IMG/VR virus record: IMGVR_UViG_3300027987_000364
Location: 1-26,121 of that record
DNA: 26,121 bases
Reading direction: 5' to 3' (one strand)
From: a virus
The position numbers and the translations under genes were made by a program. The first letter of the stretch is position 1. Each line of letters starts with the position of its first letter. Shown piece by piece: positions 14,241-20,717 of the stretch. The notes beneath the pieces were generated by a model. That model did no database searches. It saw nothing but the letters and a program-made list of their open reading frames with translations, and was not told where the DNA came from.

Positions 14241-14579
14241 TTACTCCAATAGTTTGGCGTACTCCGCATTCATTTTCTGGACTGCGGCCTCGATAAGCTC
14301 ATCCAGGAAGGGTTCATCGTATTCAAAGCCAAACTGTTCAGCCAATTTACGCACCTGGCCAAGAACTAGCTCTTTCTTTTCCTCGCCGGTGTAATTAAAG
14401 CGGATACCTAGTTGTTCCGCTGCCCTAACGGCTAGTTCGGCATACCCAACGATCTGGTCAAACTTGGCCTCGCCAATCTTGACCTTGAGATATGAAATTC
14501 CATACCGCAGACCGATTAGTACACCTCCTGCTAACGCGATCAAGGCAAATGCTATACCAATTGATATAATTAGATCCAT
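14241..14579 (-). CDS. Phage holin, LLH family
   Basis: The 112-residue protein has one N-terminal membrane segment (about 4-26, IISIGIAFALIALAGGVLIGL), then AVRAAEQLG, EEKKELVLGQVRKLAEQFG and a terminal LIEAAVQKMN. This combination of a single N-terminal helix with the charged helical tail and the I-E-A-A-V ending is characteristic of LLH-type holins. It would permeabilise or trigger the membrane step of lysis. AAGGAG is six bases upstream of the ATG, and the strong minus-strand promoter at 14,615-14,642 lies just before it, making it the first gene of the leftward operon. No endolysin is recognised next to it in this window. Confidence 0.85.
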   Translation of the reverse strand: MDLIISIGIAFALIALAGGVLIGLRYGISYLKVKIGEAKFDQIVGYAELAVRAAEQLGIRFNYTGEEKKELVLGQVRKLAEQFGFEYDEPFLDELIEAAVQKMNAEYAKLLE

Positions 14580-14614
14580 CGTAGCTCCTTTTCTAGAGTA
14601 ATTGTATTGAGAGT

Positions 14615-14642
14615 ATTATATCACCCTGGAGGCAAAGGTCAA
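14615..14642 (-). promoter_or_regulatory. Strong sigma70-type promoter for the leftward operon
   Basis: On the minus strand TTGACC (14642-14637) and TATAAT (14620-14615) are separated by 16 bases, and TGA directly precedes the -10 box as an extended -10 element. The start point should fall near 14608, about 28 bases before the holin ATG. It lies in the only divergent intergenic region of the window. Confidence 0.75.
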
Positions 14643-14669
14643 TGAACTTTAATATGAGGAAGGTTAAAA

Positions 14670-14963
14670 ATGGATCCTAAGTACCTGTTGGGCATTTACC
14701 CAAAGTACGTAGTTAGAAAGGCCAATAACGAGCCTATTGAACCCGGCGCCAAGTATTTTGTGCTCCGGTATGATAACGATCCGGATGCTTTATATGCGGC
14801 TACCCTATGGGCAGCGCGCAAGGGTAACTGGACTCTTGTGGATGAGCTTCGGCGCCAGGCAAAGCATACAAGCAGCGGAGAGGAGACAGACGATATTGGG
14901 ATTGGAGAGCAGCATGAACCAAAAAGCAGTGGAAGTAATCCGCGAGATACTGAAGAAGCGTGA
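14670..14963 (+). CDS. Conserved small phage protein of unknown function
   Basis: The 97-residue protein contains YVVRKANNEPIEPGAKYFVLRYDNDPDALYAA, a block seen in many small phage proteins, followed by a helical stretch and a disordered, acidic C-terminus. GAGGAAGG precedes the ATG. No function is known for the family. It is the first gene of the rightward cluster, 90 bases from the holin start, so it is probably among the first transcribed from a rightward promoter that cannot be defined clearly here. Confidence 0.8.
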   Translation: MDPKYLLGIYPKYVVRKANNEPIEPGAKYFVLRYDNDPDALYAATLWAARKGNWTLVDELRRQAKHTSSGEETDDIGIGEQHEPKSSGSNPRDTEEA

Positions 14964-15141
14964 TGAATACGATGCCAGGAAGAGGCCGTTTAGGTTACTG
15001 GAGAGGGTTATCAGCGAAGGAGTGCGTACATTTAATCCGATGAGTGGGGAGTACGGCTGGAGAATACCGACGGAGCTGTATAATGAGATCAAGAAGGAGG
15101 TAGATCGTGATAGTTCCAAAAAGGGTACTACAGGTGATTGA
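14914..15141 (+). CDS. Small helical protein of unknown function
   Basis: The 75-residue protein is charged and helical (KAVEVIREILKKRDEYDARKRPFRLLERV), with a short segment MSGEYGWRIPTELYNEIKKE. The ATG at 14914 is preferred, preceded by GGAGA. It overlaps the upstream gene by 50 bases and the next gene by 35; the next gene's ribosome site lies inside it. No family is recognised. Confidence 0.7.
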   Translation: MNQKAVEVIREILKKRDEYDARKRPFRLLERVISEGVRTFNPMSGEYGWRIPTELYNEIKKEVDRDSSKKGTTGD

Positions 15142-15397
15142 GTTTCTAGAAGTGGGGGAGATATGGACGGTGATGGCCGATAGAGGTTACCGTTTAGCTG
15201 TTTTCGGCGTCGAAAACGATATTGTCAAGATGTCCATGGACACATCCGTTCAGTCGGTTAGCAGGTATCTATCACTTACTGACCTGAAGGTGTCTAGGCT
15301 TAACCCAGAGGATCTTCTTGGCAGGTACTTAGTGCGTATGATTGCAGATTTAGGAGGCTACGTTGAAGAAACACTATATGATAAGGAGGAAGAATGA
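15107..15397 (+). CDS. Small protein of unknown function (GTG start)
   Basis: The 96-residue protein is read from GTG with an ideal AAGGAGG six bases upstream. It has an SH3-like strand pattern near the start (VIEFLEVGEIWTVMADRGYRLAVFG) and helical C-terminal third (EDLLGRYLVRMIADLGGYVEE). A copy of the dispersed palindrome at 15202-15215 reads F-G-V-E. It ends in an acidic tail that contains the ribosome site of the next gene. No family is recognised. Confidence 0.75.
   Translation: MIVPKRVLQVIEFLEVGEIWTVMADRGYRLAVFGVENDIVKMSMDTSVQSVSRYLSLTDLKVSRLNPEDLLGRYLVRMIADLGGYVEETLYDKEEE
15202..15215. repeat. Dispersed palindrome TTTCG-N4-CGAAA, copy 5
   Basis: TTTTCGGCGTCGAAAA (16 bases at 15201-15216) is identical to copy 3 including the flanking T and A, although the two host genes are on opposite strands. 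Confidence 0.75.
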
Positions 15398-15561
15398 TCA
15401 AAGATAAAATACGCAACATGAAGGACATGGATAGAATGGATCAGGACGAGAAGGATACCGTGATTGTGGGTTGCCTGACGGGGTTTGCGATTGGCCTCTT
15501 CATTGCCCTGCTCGTCTTTGGATGCATTGGGATGGTAATCCTTATAGGAGTTACGCAATGA
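15394..15561 (+). CDS. 55-residue membrane protein
   Basis: The frame begins at ATG after AAGGAGGAAG, overlaps the upstream stop, and ends in ATGA with the next gene. A charged N-terminal 20 residues (many K, D, M) is followed by a hydrophobic stretch from about 23 to 53 with several glycines, enough for one long or two short membrane passes. Function is unknown. Confidence 0.7.
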   Translation: MIKDKIRNMKDMDRMDQDEKDTVIVGCLTGFAIGLFIALLVFGCIGMVILIGVTQ

Positions 15562-15758
15562 CCGAAGAGGAATACGATAGCATTGAAGAGGGAGACATAG
15601 TAAGGTCAAAGCGGGACGGCAAAGCTTACATAATTGTCTACTCGCTGGGACATGGTAAGTTCCTTGCCGAGAGAACGGTACAAGTCACGAGCCCTCGCGA
15701 GTGGGATTTAGCCGTCTCGAAAGCTCGCCTGCGCAAAGAAGTAGGAGCGCCGGAATGA
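15558..15758 (+). CDS. Small SH3-like protein of unknown function
   Basis: The 66-residue protein starts at the ATGA overlap, with TAGGAG eight bases upstream. EEGDIVRSKRDGKAYIIVYSLGHGKFLAERTV has the strand-turn pattern of small SH3-like or YjhX/DUF-type beta barrels, with a basic C-terminus. An earlier ATG is rejected because it would run through the membrane protein gene. No function is recognised. It ends the first operon block; an intergenic gap of 96 A/T-rich bases follows. Confidence 0.7.
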   Translation: MTEEEYDSIEEGDIVRSKRDGKAYIIVYSLGHGKFLAERTVQVTSPREWDLAVSKARLRKEVGAPE

Positions 15759-15854
15759 TAACCCTGATTGTAAACATTATTATCAACATATGTCAATAGT
15801 ATTGCTATCTCTATACAAAGTAAATATGTGAAATGCCCCAAATAGGAGGTGGGT

Positions 15855-16034
15855 ATGATAGAGAGATTTCTGCGCTGGTGGCTGGAAAAGATCAGGCACT
15901 CAAATGGGTGGTATGAGTGCCAGTACTGCCAGGGTACTGGGTATAGAAGAGACCATTTGGACTACTATAAACCATGCAAGTGGTGTGGCGGGCTTGGTGA
16001 GGTATACATACCAACACATCAGGAGATGGGATAA
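15855..16034 (+). CDS. DnaJ-type zinc-finger small protein
   Basis: The 59-residue protein carries CQYCQGTG and CKWCGGLG, two CxxCxGxG knuckles of the DnaJ cysteine-rich type, enough to bind one zinc. The ATG at 15855 is placed after AGGAGG; a GTG six bases earlier is less likely. Small phage proteins of this kind are common and have no assigned function. It leads a new tightly spaced block running to 18,139, following 96 bases without a gene in which no clear promoter can be defined. Confidence 0.8.
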   Translation: MIERFLRWWLEKIRHSNGWYECQYCQGTGYRRDHLDYYKPCKWCGGLGEVYIPTHQEMG

Positions 16035-16035
16035 C

Positions 16036-16236
16036 ATGTTTTATGAATTTCTAGTTGGATTTGCGATCATGTTTGGTGGCGCCACCGTTTTAAGTGGCTT
16101 CGTAGCTTCTGTACTTCTCATGATTGAGCACAGGAGCAAGAAAGTCAATGTTCTTGGCTGGGTATTATTGGTGGCATTCTCGGTGGCTATACTATCGCCG
16201 ATACTGATCAGTGTCGGAAGGTCTGTACTGAGATGA
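16036..16236 (+). CDS. Two-pass membrane protein of unknown function
   Basis: The 66-residue protein has two hydrophobic helices (about 5-29 and 41-62) separated by a basic turn (EHRSKKVN). The ATG at 16036 follows AGGAG. It ends with ATGA into the next gene. No family is recognised. Confidence 0.7.
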   Translation: MFYEFLVGFAIMFGGATVLSGFVASVLLMIEHRSKKVNVLGWVLLVAFSVAILSPILISVGRSVLR

Positions 16237-16571
16237 ATGATAAGGTTACTCTTTATGCTTCAGATTTGAGAGGGATGGTTCATGAATTGAAACAATTGCG
16301 AGAAGATAATAAGGAGGCTGAGGCCACCGCAGATAATTGGCGAGAAGCCTATGCTGAGGCTATGAAGGGATGGGGAGAAACAAGAGAAGATGCCGACAGG
16401 CTAAGGGAGCTATTGGAGGAGGGTCAAGCATTGCGTGATGAATTATTAGATCATCATTGTAGTGGAATGTGTGATTACTACGACAAGAAGGAAGAAAGTG
16501 AGCATTGGAAATTAGTTATGAAGATTAACTCTTTCGATGCAAAGTTAGCTAAGGAGCTACACGATGAATGA
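16233..16571 (+). CDS. Coiled-coil protein of unknown function
   Basis: The 112-residue protein is mostly a heptad-rich helix (about 12-70: LRGMVHELKQLREDNKEAE, then DADRLRELLEEGQALRDELL), followed by a short HHCSGMCDYYD stretch that could bind metal, and ends AKELHDE. It is joined to its neighbours by ATGA and short overlaps. The C-terminal AKELHDE recurs in the gene at 16,908. Function is unknown. Confidence 0.75.
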   Translation: MNDKVTLYASDLRGMVHELKQLREDNKEAEATADNWREAYAEAMKGWGETREDADRLRELLEEGQALRDELLDHHCSGMCDYYDKKEESEHWKLVMKINSFDAKLAKELHDE

Positions 16572-16908
16572 ACTAGAAGCAGGACGAGAACTGGATGCGC
16601 TGGTGGCAGAGAAGGTGATGGGGTGGAAGAAACTCAATGATACTGGTCTTTCTTGGCGAAGTCCTGATGAAGGGTTCAGTAATTTGCCATATTTCAGCAC
16701 CGACATAGCGGCGGCGTGGCAGGTGGTGGAGAAGATGCGGGAGACTAGATGGATAGAAGTTCACAGCACCATTGATGGTGAATGGGCGGCATTTTATACA
16801 CCAATAGGTACAACTGATATGAACCAAGCAATCCATGAATATGCAAAAGCATCCACCGCCCCACTTGCCATCTGCCGCGCTGCACTCAAGGCGAAAGGAG
16901 TTGAGTGA
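16564..16908 (+). CDS. Phage ABA-sandwich domain protein
   Basis: The 114-residue protein begins with AGRELDALVAEKVMGW, continues with LPYFSTDIAAAWQVVEKM, and ends with AICRAALKAKGVE. These are the marks of the small phage ABA sandwich domain family, common in early regions of phages of many hosts and without known activity. It overlaps the coiled-coil gene by eight bases and touches the next gene by TGATG. Confidence 0.88.
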   Translation: MNELEAGRELDALVAEKVMGWKKLNDTGLSWRSPDEGFSNLPYFSTDIAAAWQVVEKMRETRWIEVHSTIDGEWAAFYTPIGTTDMNQAIHEYAKASTAPLAICRAALKAKGVE

Positions 16909-17102
16909 TGGCAGAGAAAGTAAAGTGTTCTGTGTGTGGAAGGATAGTAAGCGGAAGGATACCTAAGGGTGGCGATGGTAGTATTCTTTTTCCATACAGG
17001 CACAAGAAGACAATTAATAAAGACAAGCTTGCTTGGTTTGAGTACTGCCCAGGGTACAGGCAATTTGCCAAGGAGCTACATGATGAATTAGAGGACAAAT
17101 GA
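16908..17102 (+). CDS. Small zinc-binding protein
   Basis: The 64-residue protein has CSVCGRIVSG (8-17) near its start and one more cysteine in EYCPGY, so a zinc site is likely although the fourth ligand is unclear (H or C from RHKK). AAAGGAG precedes the ATG by seven bases. It ends in FAKELHDELEDK, matching the tail of the coiled-coil gene two genes upstream at protein and nearly at DNA level, which suggests a duplicated 3' end. Confidence 0.7.
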   Translation: MAEKVKCSVCGRIVSGRIPKGGDGSILFPYRHKKTINKDKLAWFEYCPGYRQFAKELHDELEDK

Positions 17103-17103
17103 A

Positions 17104-17298
17104 ATGACCATAGATACTACACATTGCCCTGTGTGTGGTTCCTCACGCATAGGATTAACCAGCATTGAGGCTGATGGGCCCGATGCCTGGACAAACGTCG
17201 AGTGTGATGATTGCATGAGCACCTGGCAGGAGGTGTTCCGGATTTCTCACATAACAATTACCCTAAATACTAAAAAAGAATTGGAGGCGAGAAAATGA
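17104..17298 (+). CDS. Lar-like zinc ribbon protein
   Basis: The 64-residue protein has CPVCGSSRI near residue 8 and ECDDCMSTW near residue 33, separated by a hairpin. This is the fold of restriction-alleviation (Lar) and related phage zinc ribbons. Lar of the Rac prophage modulates a type I restriction enzyme; sequence similarity here is only in the metal-binding frame, so the anti-restriction role is a hypothesis. It ends in an ATGA overlap with the next gene. Confidence 0.75.
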   Translation: MTIDTTHCPVCGSSRIGLTSIEADGPDAWTNVECDDCMSTWQEVFRISHITITLNTKKELEARK

Positions 17299-17666
17299 GT
17301 GGTGCCTGGAATGTAATCGAGAAAAAGAGCCCTGGTGGTTCTAAATACAAAGACCTGTGGGAACAAATGGCTGTGTGTGTTCCCGCCGCTAAGCATAAAG
17401 CCATGCTACTTACCCCTAAGGCAAGGACAGAGCTGGGTAACCCAAACCATGTGGTTGTAATGACACAAGGAACGAAAGTGGCCATTATGCCATCTTCTGG
17501 GAATAATACCAATTCCTACTCTATTGTTGGCAAAGACAAGATGGCGCGGATTAGCTGCCCAGTGGATAAGTTCATGCCCAGCTTTCCATATACGGTAGTA
17601 TATGAGGCCTGGAAGGATGGGGAAATGCTTGTGTTTGATACTGCGAATGCAAAGAGGATGGAATGA
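17295..17666 (+). CDS. Protein of unknown function
   Basis: This 123-residue basic protein has SGAWNVIEKKSPGGSKYKDLWEQM at the start and a beta-rich middle (NHVVVMTQGTKVAIMPSSG). No family or catalytic motif is recognised. GGAGG lies eight bases before the ATG, within the end of the zinc ribbon gene. It overlaps the adenine methyltransferase gene by four bases (ATGA), so it could be a partner of that enzyme or only a neighbour. Confidence 0.7.
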   Translation: MSGAWNVIEKKSPGGSKYKDLWEQMAVCVPAAKHKAMLLTPKARTELGNPNHVVVMTQGTKVAIMPSSGNNTNSYSIVGKDKMARISCPVDKFMPSFPYTVVYEAWKDGEMLVFDTANAKRME

Positions 17667-18139
17667 ACGTTCACTTCTCCAGTGATAAACACGACTGGGG
17701 AACGCCGCAGTACATCTACGACTACCTGGATAACATATTCGTGTTCAACCTGGATCCCTGCGCCACGAAAGAGAATGCCAAGTGCAAAAACTACTACACA
17801 GAGGAGCAAGACGGCCTCTCTAAGTCCTGGAGGGATAAGACAGTCTTTATGAACCCGCCCTATGGCAGGGAGATATCCAAATGGATGGAAAAGGCAAGCA
17901 GCAGGGAGGCTAATGTTGTTGTTTGCCTTATTCCAGCCCGTACGGACACTGCCTGGTGGCATGACTACGTTATGTTCAGGGCATCATACGTATTGTTTGT
18001 CAGAGGAAGGATTAAGTTCGAAGGTGCTGAGCATGGAGCGCCCTTCCCCAGTGCCATTGTCATTTACTTCAAGGACATATTTGGTGCCAAGTTCGGAACA
18101 CTTGTTCTTGATGATATCCGGCAGGGTCAGGGAGGTTAG
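17663..18139 (+). CDS. Phage DNA N6-adenine methyltransferase (Dam-like)
   Basis: The 158-residue protein begins SSDKHDWGTPQYIYD (6-20), has LDPCAT (30-35) for the cofactor site and MNPPYGRE (63-70) as catalytic DPPY-type motif. This N-terminal block, with its compact size, is the signature of the phage DNA N-6-adenine-methyltransferase family (DNA_N-6-Adenine-methyltransferase, PF05869). It methylates adenine in phage DNA, commonly at GATC-type sites, and may protect against host restriction. It ends the dense early operon. The window thus encodes two unrelated DNA methyltransferases, one in each arm, probably active at different times. Confidence 0.9.
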   Translation: MNVHFSSDKHDWGTPQYIYDYLDNIFVFNLDPCATKENAKCKNYYTEEQDGLSKSWRDKTVFMNPPYGREISKWMEKASSREANVVVCLIPARTDTAWWHDYVMFRASYVLFVRGRIKFEGAEHGAPFPSAIVIYFKDIFGAKFGTLVLDDIRQGQGG

Positions 18140-18149
18140 AGGAGCCCTA

Positions 18150-19284
18150 AAGAGAGTATCTCAATGAACAGCCCACCCCCTTTTGCCAACACAATAATTT
18201 CCGTGTCGTGTTGAGATTAGGCCAGGGCCTAGGTGGAGATAAGGGGGGTGGGGTGGGCATGGTACTAAGTAGGTAGTTTAATGTATTTCGCACAGGTGAG
18301 ATGATGTGAACTACTCCAGCCGTTAATTATATGGTGGTAAGTACATGGAAGCGTGGCGCTGCCCACCTAAGTGGCAAAGGCCTAAGTACAAAAAGCGGCC
18401 TTTGCCTACTGGTGGGCAACAGCCACGCTTTATTTGTACATAGGGGGAGCGTCTCCCCCTAAGACCCCCACGACATGCCCATGAACCCGCTTCCATTCCA
18501 TGCCGCCAGTTTGGCGCCTGCGTGGGCCTACAGGCGAAAGAACATCGCCCTCCAGCCCACGGGGGCGCCAAGATGACTGGCGGCATTGCACTCCAGCGCA
18601 TGGTTCATGGGCATGCCCAGACGATAGGAATAGAAGCCCGCTCGCAGGTCTGGCTTTCACGAACGGTGGCAAAGTACGCCACCGTTTTGGAATGTCACTG
18701 CAAGCCGCCTAGGGGAGCAATAGCCACTGGCGGAAGAACACCGCCGAGTGGCTTGTGCTCCTCCTGGCGTCTTTTGTGACGTGCATCGTATCAGCCATCC
18801 CCGCCGGAGCGGTCTTCCTATTTAAAAATCCTCGAAGTCTCAGATGGGGCCCTTGCTAACAAGTATATATATGGCCATCTCTTAGCCCCTGCATAGTACT
18901 ACTTATAGCAGCTTAGCCCCACCTTTCAACTTCGAGCAGCTTCGCCTTCGACACCTACATGCACGTCCACATATCACTACTAATATACTAGATATCAGTA
19001 ATGGCCGCCTTCCATATTGTAGTTAGCAGTAGTCCTAGAATATCTATTCTACAGCGTTGGCATTTCGCCTCCGGAAGAGTTTGGCATTTACATACGTTTC
19101 GACATCGAAAACCACAGCCGCTCCAGCCAGATACATGGCCGAGAACGTGCGGTTTTTGCAAGTTGCCCGCCCAAAGAACAAAGTACGGGCGGGCGCAAAA
19201 ACACGCACCGGCCATCTGGCTTCCACGGATCGGCCTATACCTAATGCCAGACAACTGATCTCTCAGCCTACCTTATGAGGCTGA
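18150..19284 (+). ncRNA. Candidate giant structured non-coding RNA
   Basis: About 1.2 kb between the Dam-like gene and the next ribosome site has no credible gene but many long inverted repeats in nested order. Examples are CCCACCCCCTT/AAGGGGGGTGGG (18172-18252) with two inner hairpins; a nested hairpin 18341-18439 with stems of 5, 9, 8 and 10 bp; AGGGGGAG/CTCCCCCT (18442-18460); a four-way nest 18474-18615 with perfect stems of 14, 11, 8, 7 and 4 bp; AACGGTGGC/GCCACCGTT (18662-18686); AGCCACTGGCGG/CCGCC-G-AGTGGCT (18722-18753); and 19125-19221 with nested stems ending in GCCCGCCC/GGGCGGGC. Hairpin loops are A-rich on the plus strand, which sets the strand. Size and density resemble ornate phage RNAs such as GOLLD or ROOL, but no match is claimed. 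Ends are approximate. Confidence 0.65.
19097..19110. repeat. Dispersed palindrome TTTCG-N4-CGAAA, copy 6
   Basis: TTTCGACATCGAAA lies inside the structured RNA candidate, just upstream of the nested hairpin at 19125-19221. It is identical to copy 4. Confidence 0.8.
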
Positions 19285-19374
19285 CAACTTACATACAGGT
19301 GGTACCTACGGGCCGGTATTTTAATTAATTGGGGGTTTTATTAATCAATCTATCCTTGCACTAGGAGGTGCACA

Positions 19375-19587
19375 ATGTTATTCGGTCTACTCTTTTCGGT
19401 GTTTGTAGGTATCGTGTTCTACGCGGGACTTACGGACAACGGCGTCGCCCATCAAGTGGCGATTGCAATCAGTCTAGGCGTGGCCGTAATTGGATCATTC
19501 GTATTCCATGCCTACATGGTGTGGGAAGGCCTTGGCAATACTAGGCAATACCATTCCAGGAAGTTGGGCCAGAAAAGGCGGCGGTAA
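19375..19587 (+). CDS. Two-pass membrane protein of unknown function
   Basis: The 70-residue protein has two hydrophobic segments (about 2-18 and 27-51) and ends in a strongly basic tail (SRKLGQKRRR). TAGGAGG lies eight bases before the ATG. It is the first gene after the structured RNA region and stands alone: about 90 bases of A/T-rich leader precede it and over 200 bases follow it. No function is recognised. Confidence 0.75.
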   Translation: MLFGLLFSVFVGIVFYAGLTDNGVAHQVAIAISLGVAVIGSFVFHAYMVWEGLGNTRQYHSRKLGQKRRR

Positions 19588-19801
19588 TTCCAGGCAATCA
19601 GTCGGAATAGGCCGGTTTTTCGGGGTTTAGAGCCAATTTCAGGCGTTTTCGAGCCAATAGCCAACCTCTAACCCACGTACCCCAACATAACCCCCGTAGA
19701 GGCCGTTTTTGCACCCTTTAGCCTGTATTCCACAACAGTTTAGAGGGGCTAACGCGTTCTCAAACGGGTATCGGACTTTCAAAAAAAGGAGGAACTCCAA
19801 A
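19588..19801 (+). other. Long untranslated leader upstream of SLOG gene
   Basis: No gene is seen in these 214 bases. Short direct repeats stand out: AGGCCGTTTTTG-like segments (about 19610 and 19701) and GAGCCAAT (about 19630 and 19651). A clear promoter or terminator cannot be assigned; CCGGTTTTTCGG near 19612 is only a weak hairpin. Confidence 0.45.
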
Positions 19802-20302
19802 ATGACAGTCTTTGCGGGCACAGGCCACAGACCGCCTAAAATCGGTGGCTACTCCGCAAGTGCACGGTTGCGGGTATCGGATTTCGCCGACGCAGTTTTA
19901 GCCAAATTCAATCCTTCCCTGGTAATCAGTGGTATGGCGCTAGGTTGGGATCAGGCATTGGCTTCAGCGGCGTTCAGGCGATCAATCCCATTTGTGGCCG
20001 CTGTACCATTCAAGGGCCAAGAAAGTAAGTGGCCCGAGGCGTCGCAAAACATGTATCACTTCATGCTAAGTAAGGCGCAGGAAGTCGTATATGTCTCCGA
20101 GCCTGGTTTCAGCGCACACAAAATGCAAGTACGGAACGAGTGGATGGTTGATCACTCCGATTACGTACTGGCATTATGGGACGGCAGTTCAGGGGGTACG
20201 ATGAACTGCATCCGGTACGCTAATTCAGTCGGCGTAACGGTCATGAACGTGTGGAGGCCGTTCGTCGAGTACCAGAGGGCTATCGTGCCCGCCTGGTTAT
20301 AG
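19802..20302 (+). CDS. SLOG-family (DUF1273/YspA-like) nucleotide-binding protein
   Basis: The 166-residue protein starts MTVFAGTGHRPPKIGGY, the glycine-rich opening of DUF1273/YspA-type SLOG proteins, continues with SLVISGMALGWDQALASAA (a second hallmark), then PFKGQESKWP, and ends with SDYVLALWDGSSGGTMNCIRYA. The fold binds nucleotides or nucleotide-derived ligands. Relatives include DprA-like and TIR-associated SLOG sensors, and phage members have no proven role; ADP-ribose or other signalling nucleotide handling is possible. A longer reading frame with an upstream ATG is rejected because AGGAGG sits nine bases before the chosen ATG. It is alone, with a 214-base leader and an intrinsic terminator ten bases after its stop. 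Confidence 0.85.
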   Translation: MTVFAGTGHRPPKIGGYSASARLRVSDFADAVLAKFNPSLVISGMALGWDQALASAAFRRSIPFVAAVPFKGQESKWPEASQNMYHFMLSKAQEVVYVSEPGFSAHKMQVRNEWMVDHSDYVLALWDGSSGGTMNCIRYANSVGVTVMNVWRPFVEYQRAIVPAWL

Positions 20303-20311
20303 CCCAAATTA

Positions 20312-20334
20312 CCCCGCCGCAAGGTGGGGTTTTT
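20312..20334 (+). terminator. Intrinsic terminator after SLOG gene
   Basis: CCCCGCC and GGTGGGG pair around GCAA (a GNRA loop), followed by TTTTT. It lies ten bases after the stop codon. Confidence 0.85.
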
Positions 20335-20408
20335 GGCGTTAAGCCAATTAAGGCTTGCGTAGGCCAGACGCCCTGGCCCTGGAATTCTGCAAGAAGGAGG
20401 TTCTAACT

Positions 20409-20630
20409 ATGCAAAGCACGACAAAAGCCAGCGGCATTGAGGACTTGCTAACCTCAATGACTGGCGTTCATCGCCCAACGGCGGTGAATAGCGGCAAATG
20501 CGTCACGTGCAAGCGTGATGCTAAGTCGTTTCGGGATGAAATTTCCCGGCGTGAGTATGCTATAACCGGCATGTGCCAAGCATGCCAGGACGAAGTAGAG
20601 GCATACTATAACGCTACTGAAACATATTGA
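20409..20630 (+). CDS. Small zinc-binding protein
   Basis: The 73-residue protein carries CVTCKRD and CQACQDE, two CxxC pairs 25 residues apart, likely a zinc ribbon. The ATG at 20409 follows AAGGAGG; an earlier ATG lacks a ribosome site. The first 25 residues are Ser/Thr-rich and probably disordered. It sits between a terminator and a leader with a copy of the dispersed palindrome. Function is unknown. Confidence 0.75.
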   Translation: MQSTTKASGIEDLLTSMTGVHRPTAVNSGKCVTCKRDAKSFRDEISRREYAITGMCQACQDEVEAYYNATETY

Positions 20631-20663
20631 CCCTCGAGGAGTATGTTTCGGCGGCGTATTATT

Positions 20664-20703
20664 GAGTAGCCTGACCTTTCGGCGTCGAAAGCAAAGGCTA
20701 CTC
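20664..20703 (+). repeat. Inverted repeat enclosing a dispersed palindrome
   Basis: GAGTAGCCT (20664-20672) pairs with AGGCTACTC (20695-20703), and TTTCGGCGTCGAAA lies in between, so two palindromes are nested. It is 14 bases before the start of the next gene and its leader. It could be an operator, a processing hairpin or an attenuator; there is no T-run. Confidence 0.7.
20677..20690. repeat. Dispersed palindrome TTTCG-N4-CGAAA, copy 7
   Basis: TTTCGGCGTCGAAA, identical to copies 3 and 5, is in non-coding sequence 27 bases upstream of the next ATG. Confidence 0.8.
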
Positions 20704-20717
20704 GCAAGGAGAAGATC

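Noticed and set aside
15759-15854. Possible promoter in the A/T-rich gap
   Set aside because: Several TTG and TAT-like boxes exist but none has a convincing -35/-10 pair with 16-18 bases spacing.
18323-18779. Overlapping open frames on both strands within the large RNA candidate
   Set aside because: They lie across long inverted repeats, lack ribosome sites, and give Arg/Gly/Pro-rich products on both strands typical of GC-rich stems.
19001-19278. Open frames of 60-88 codons on both strands
   Set aside because: They mirror each other across the nested hairpin at 19125-19221 and have no ribosome site; the structure explains the open frames.
19312-19334. Possible terminator at the end of the large RNA (GGCCGGTATTTTAATT)
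   Set aside because: The stem is only three or four pairs; the 3' end of the RNA cannot be set by it.
19709-19801. N-terminal extension of the SLOG protein
   Set aside because: The family starts at MTVFAGTGHR and AGGAGG is placed for that ATG; the extension has no ribosome site.
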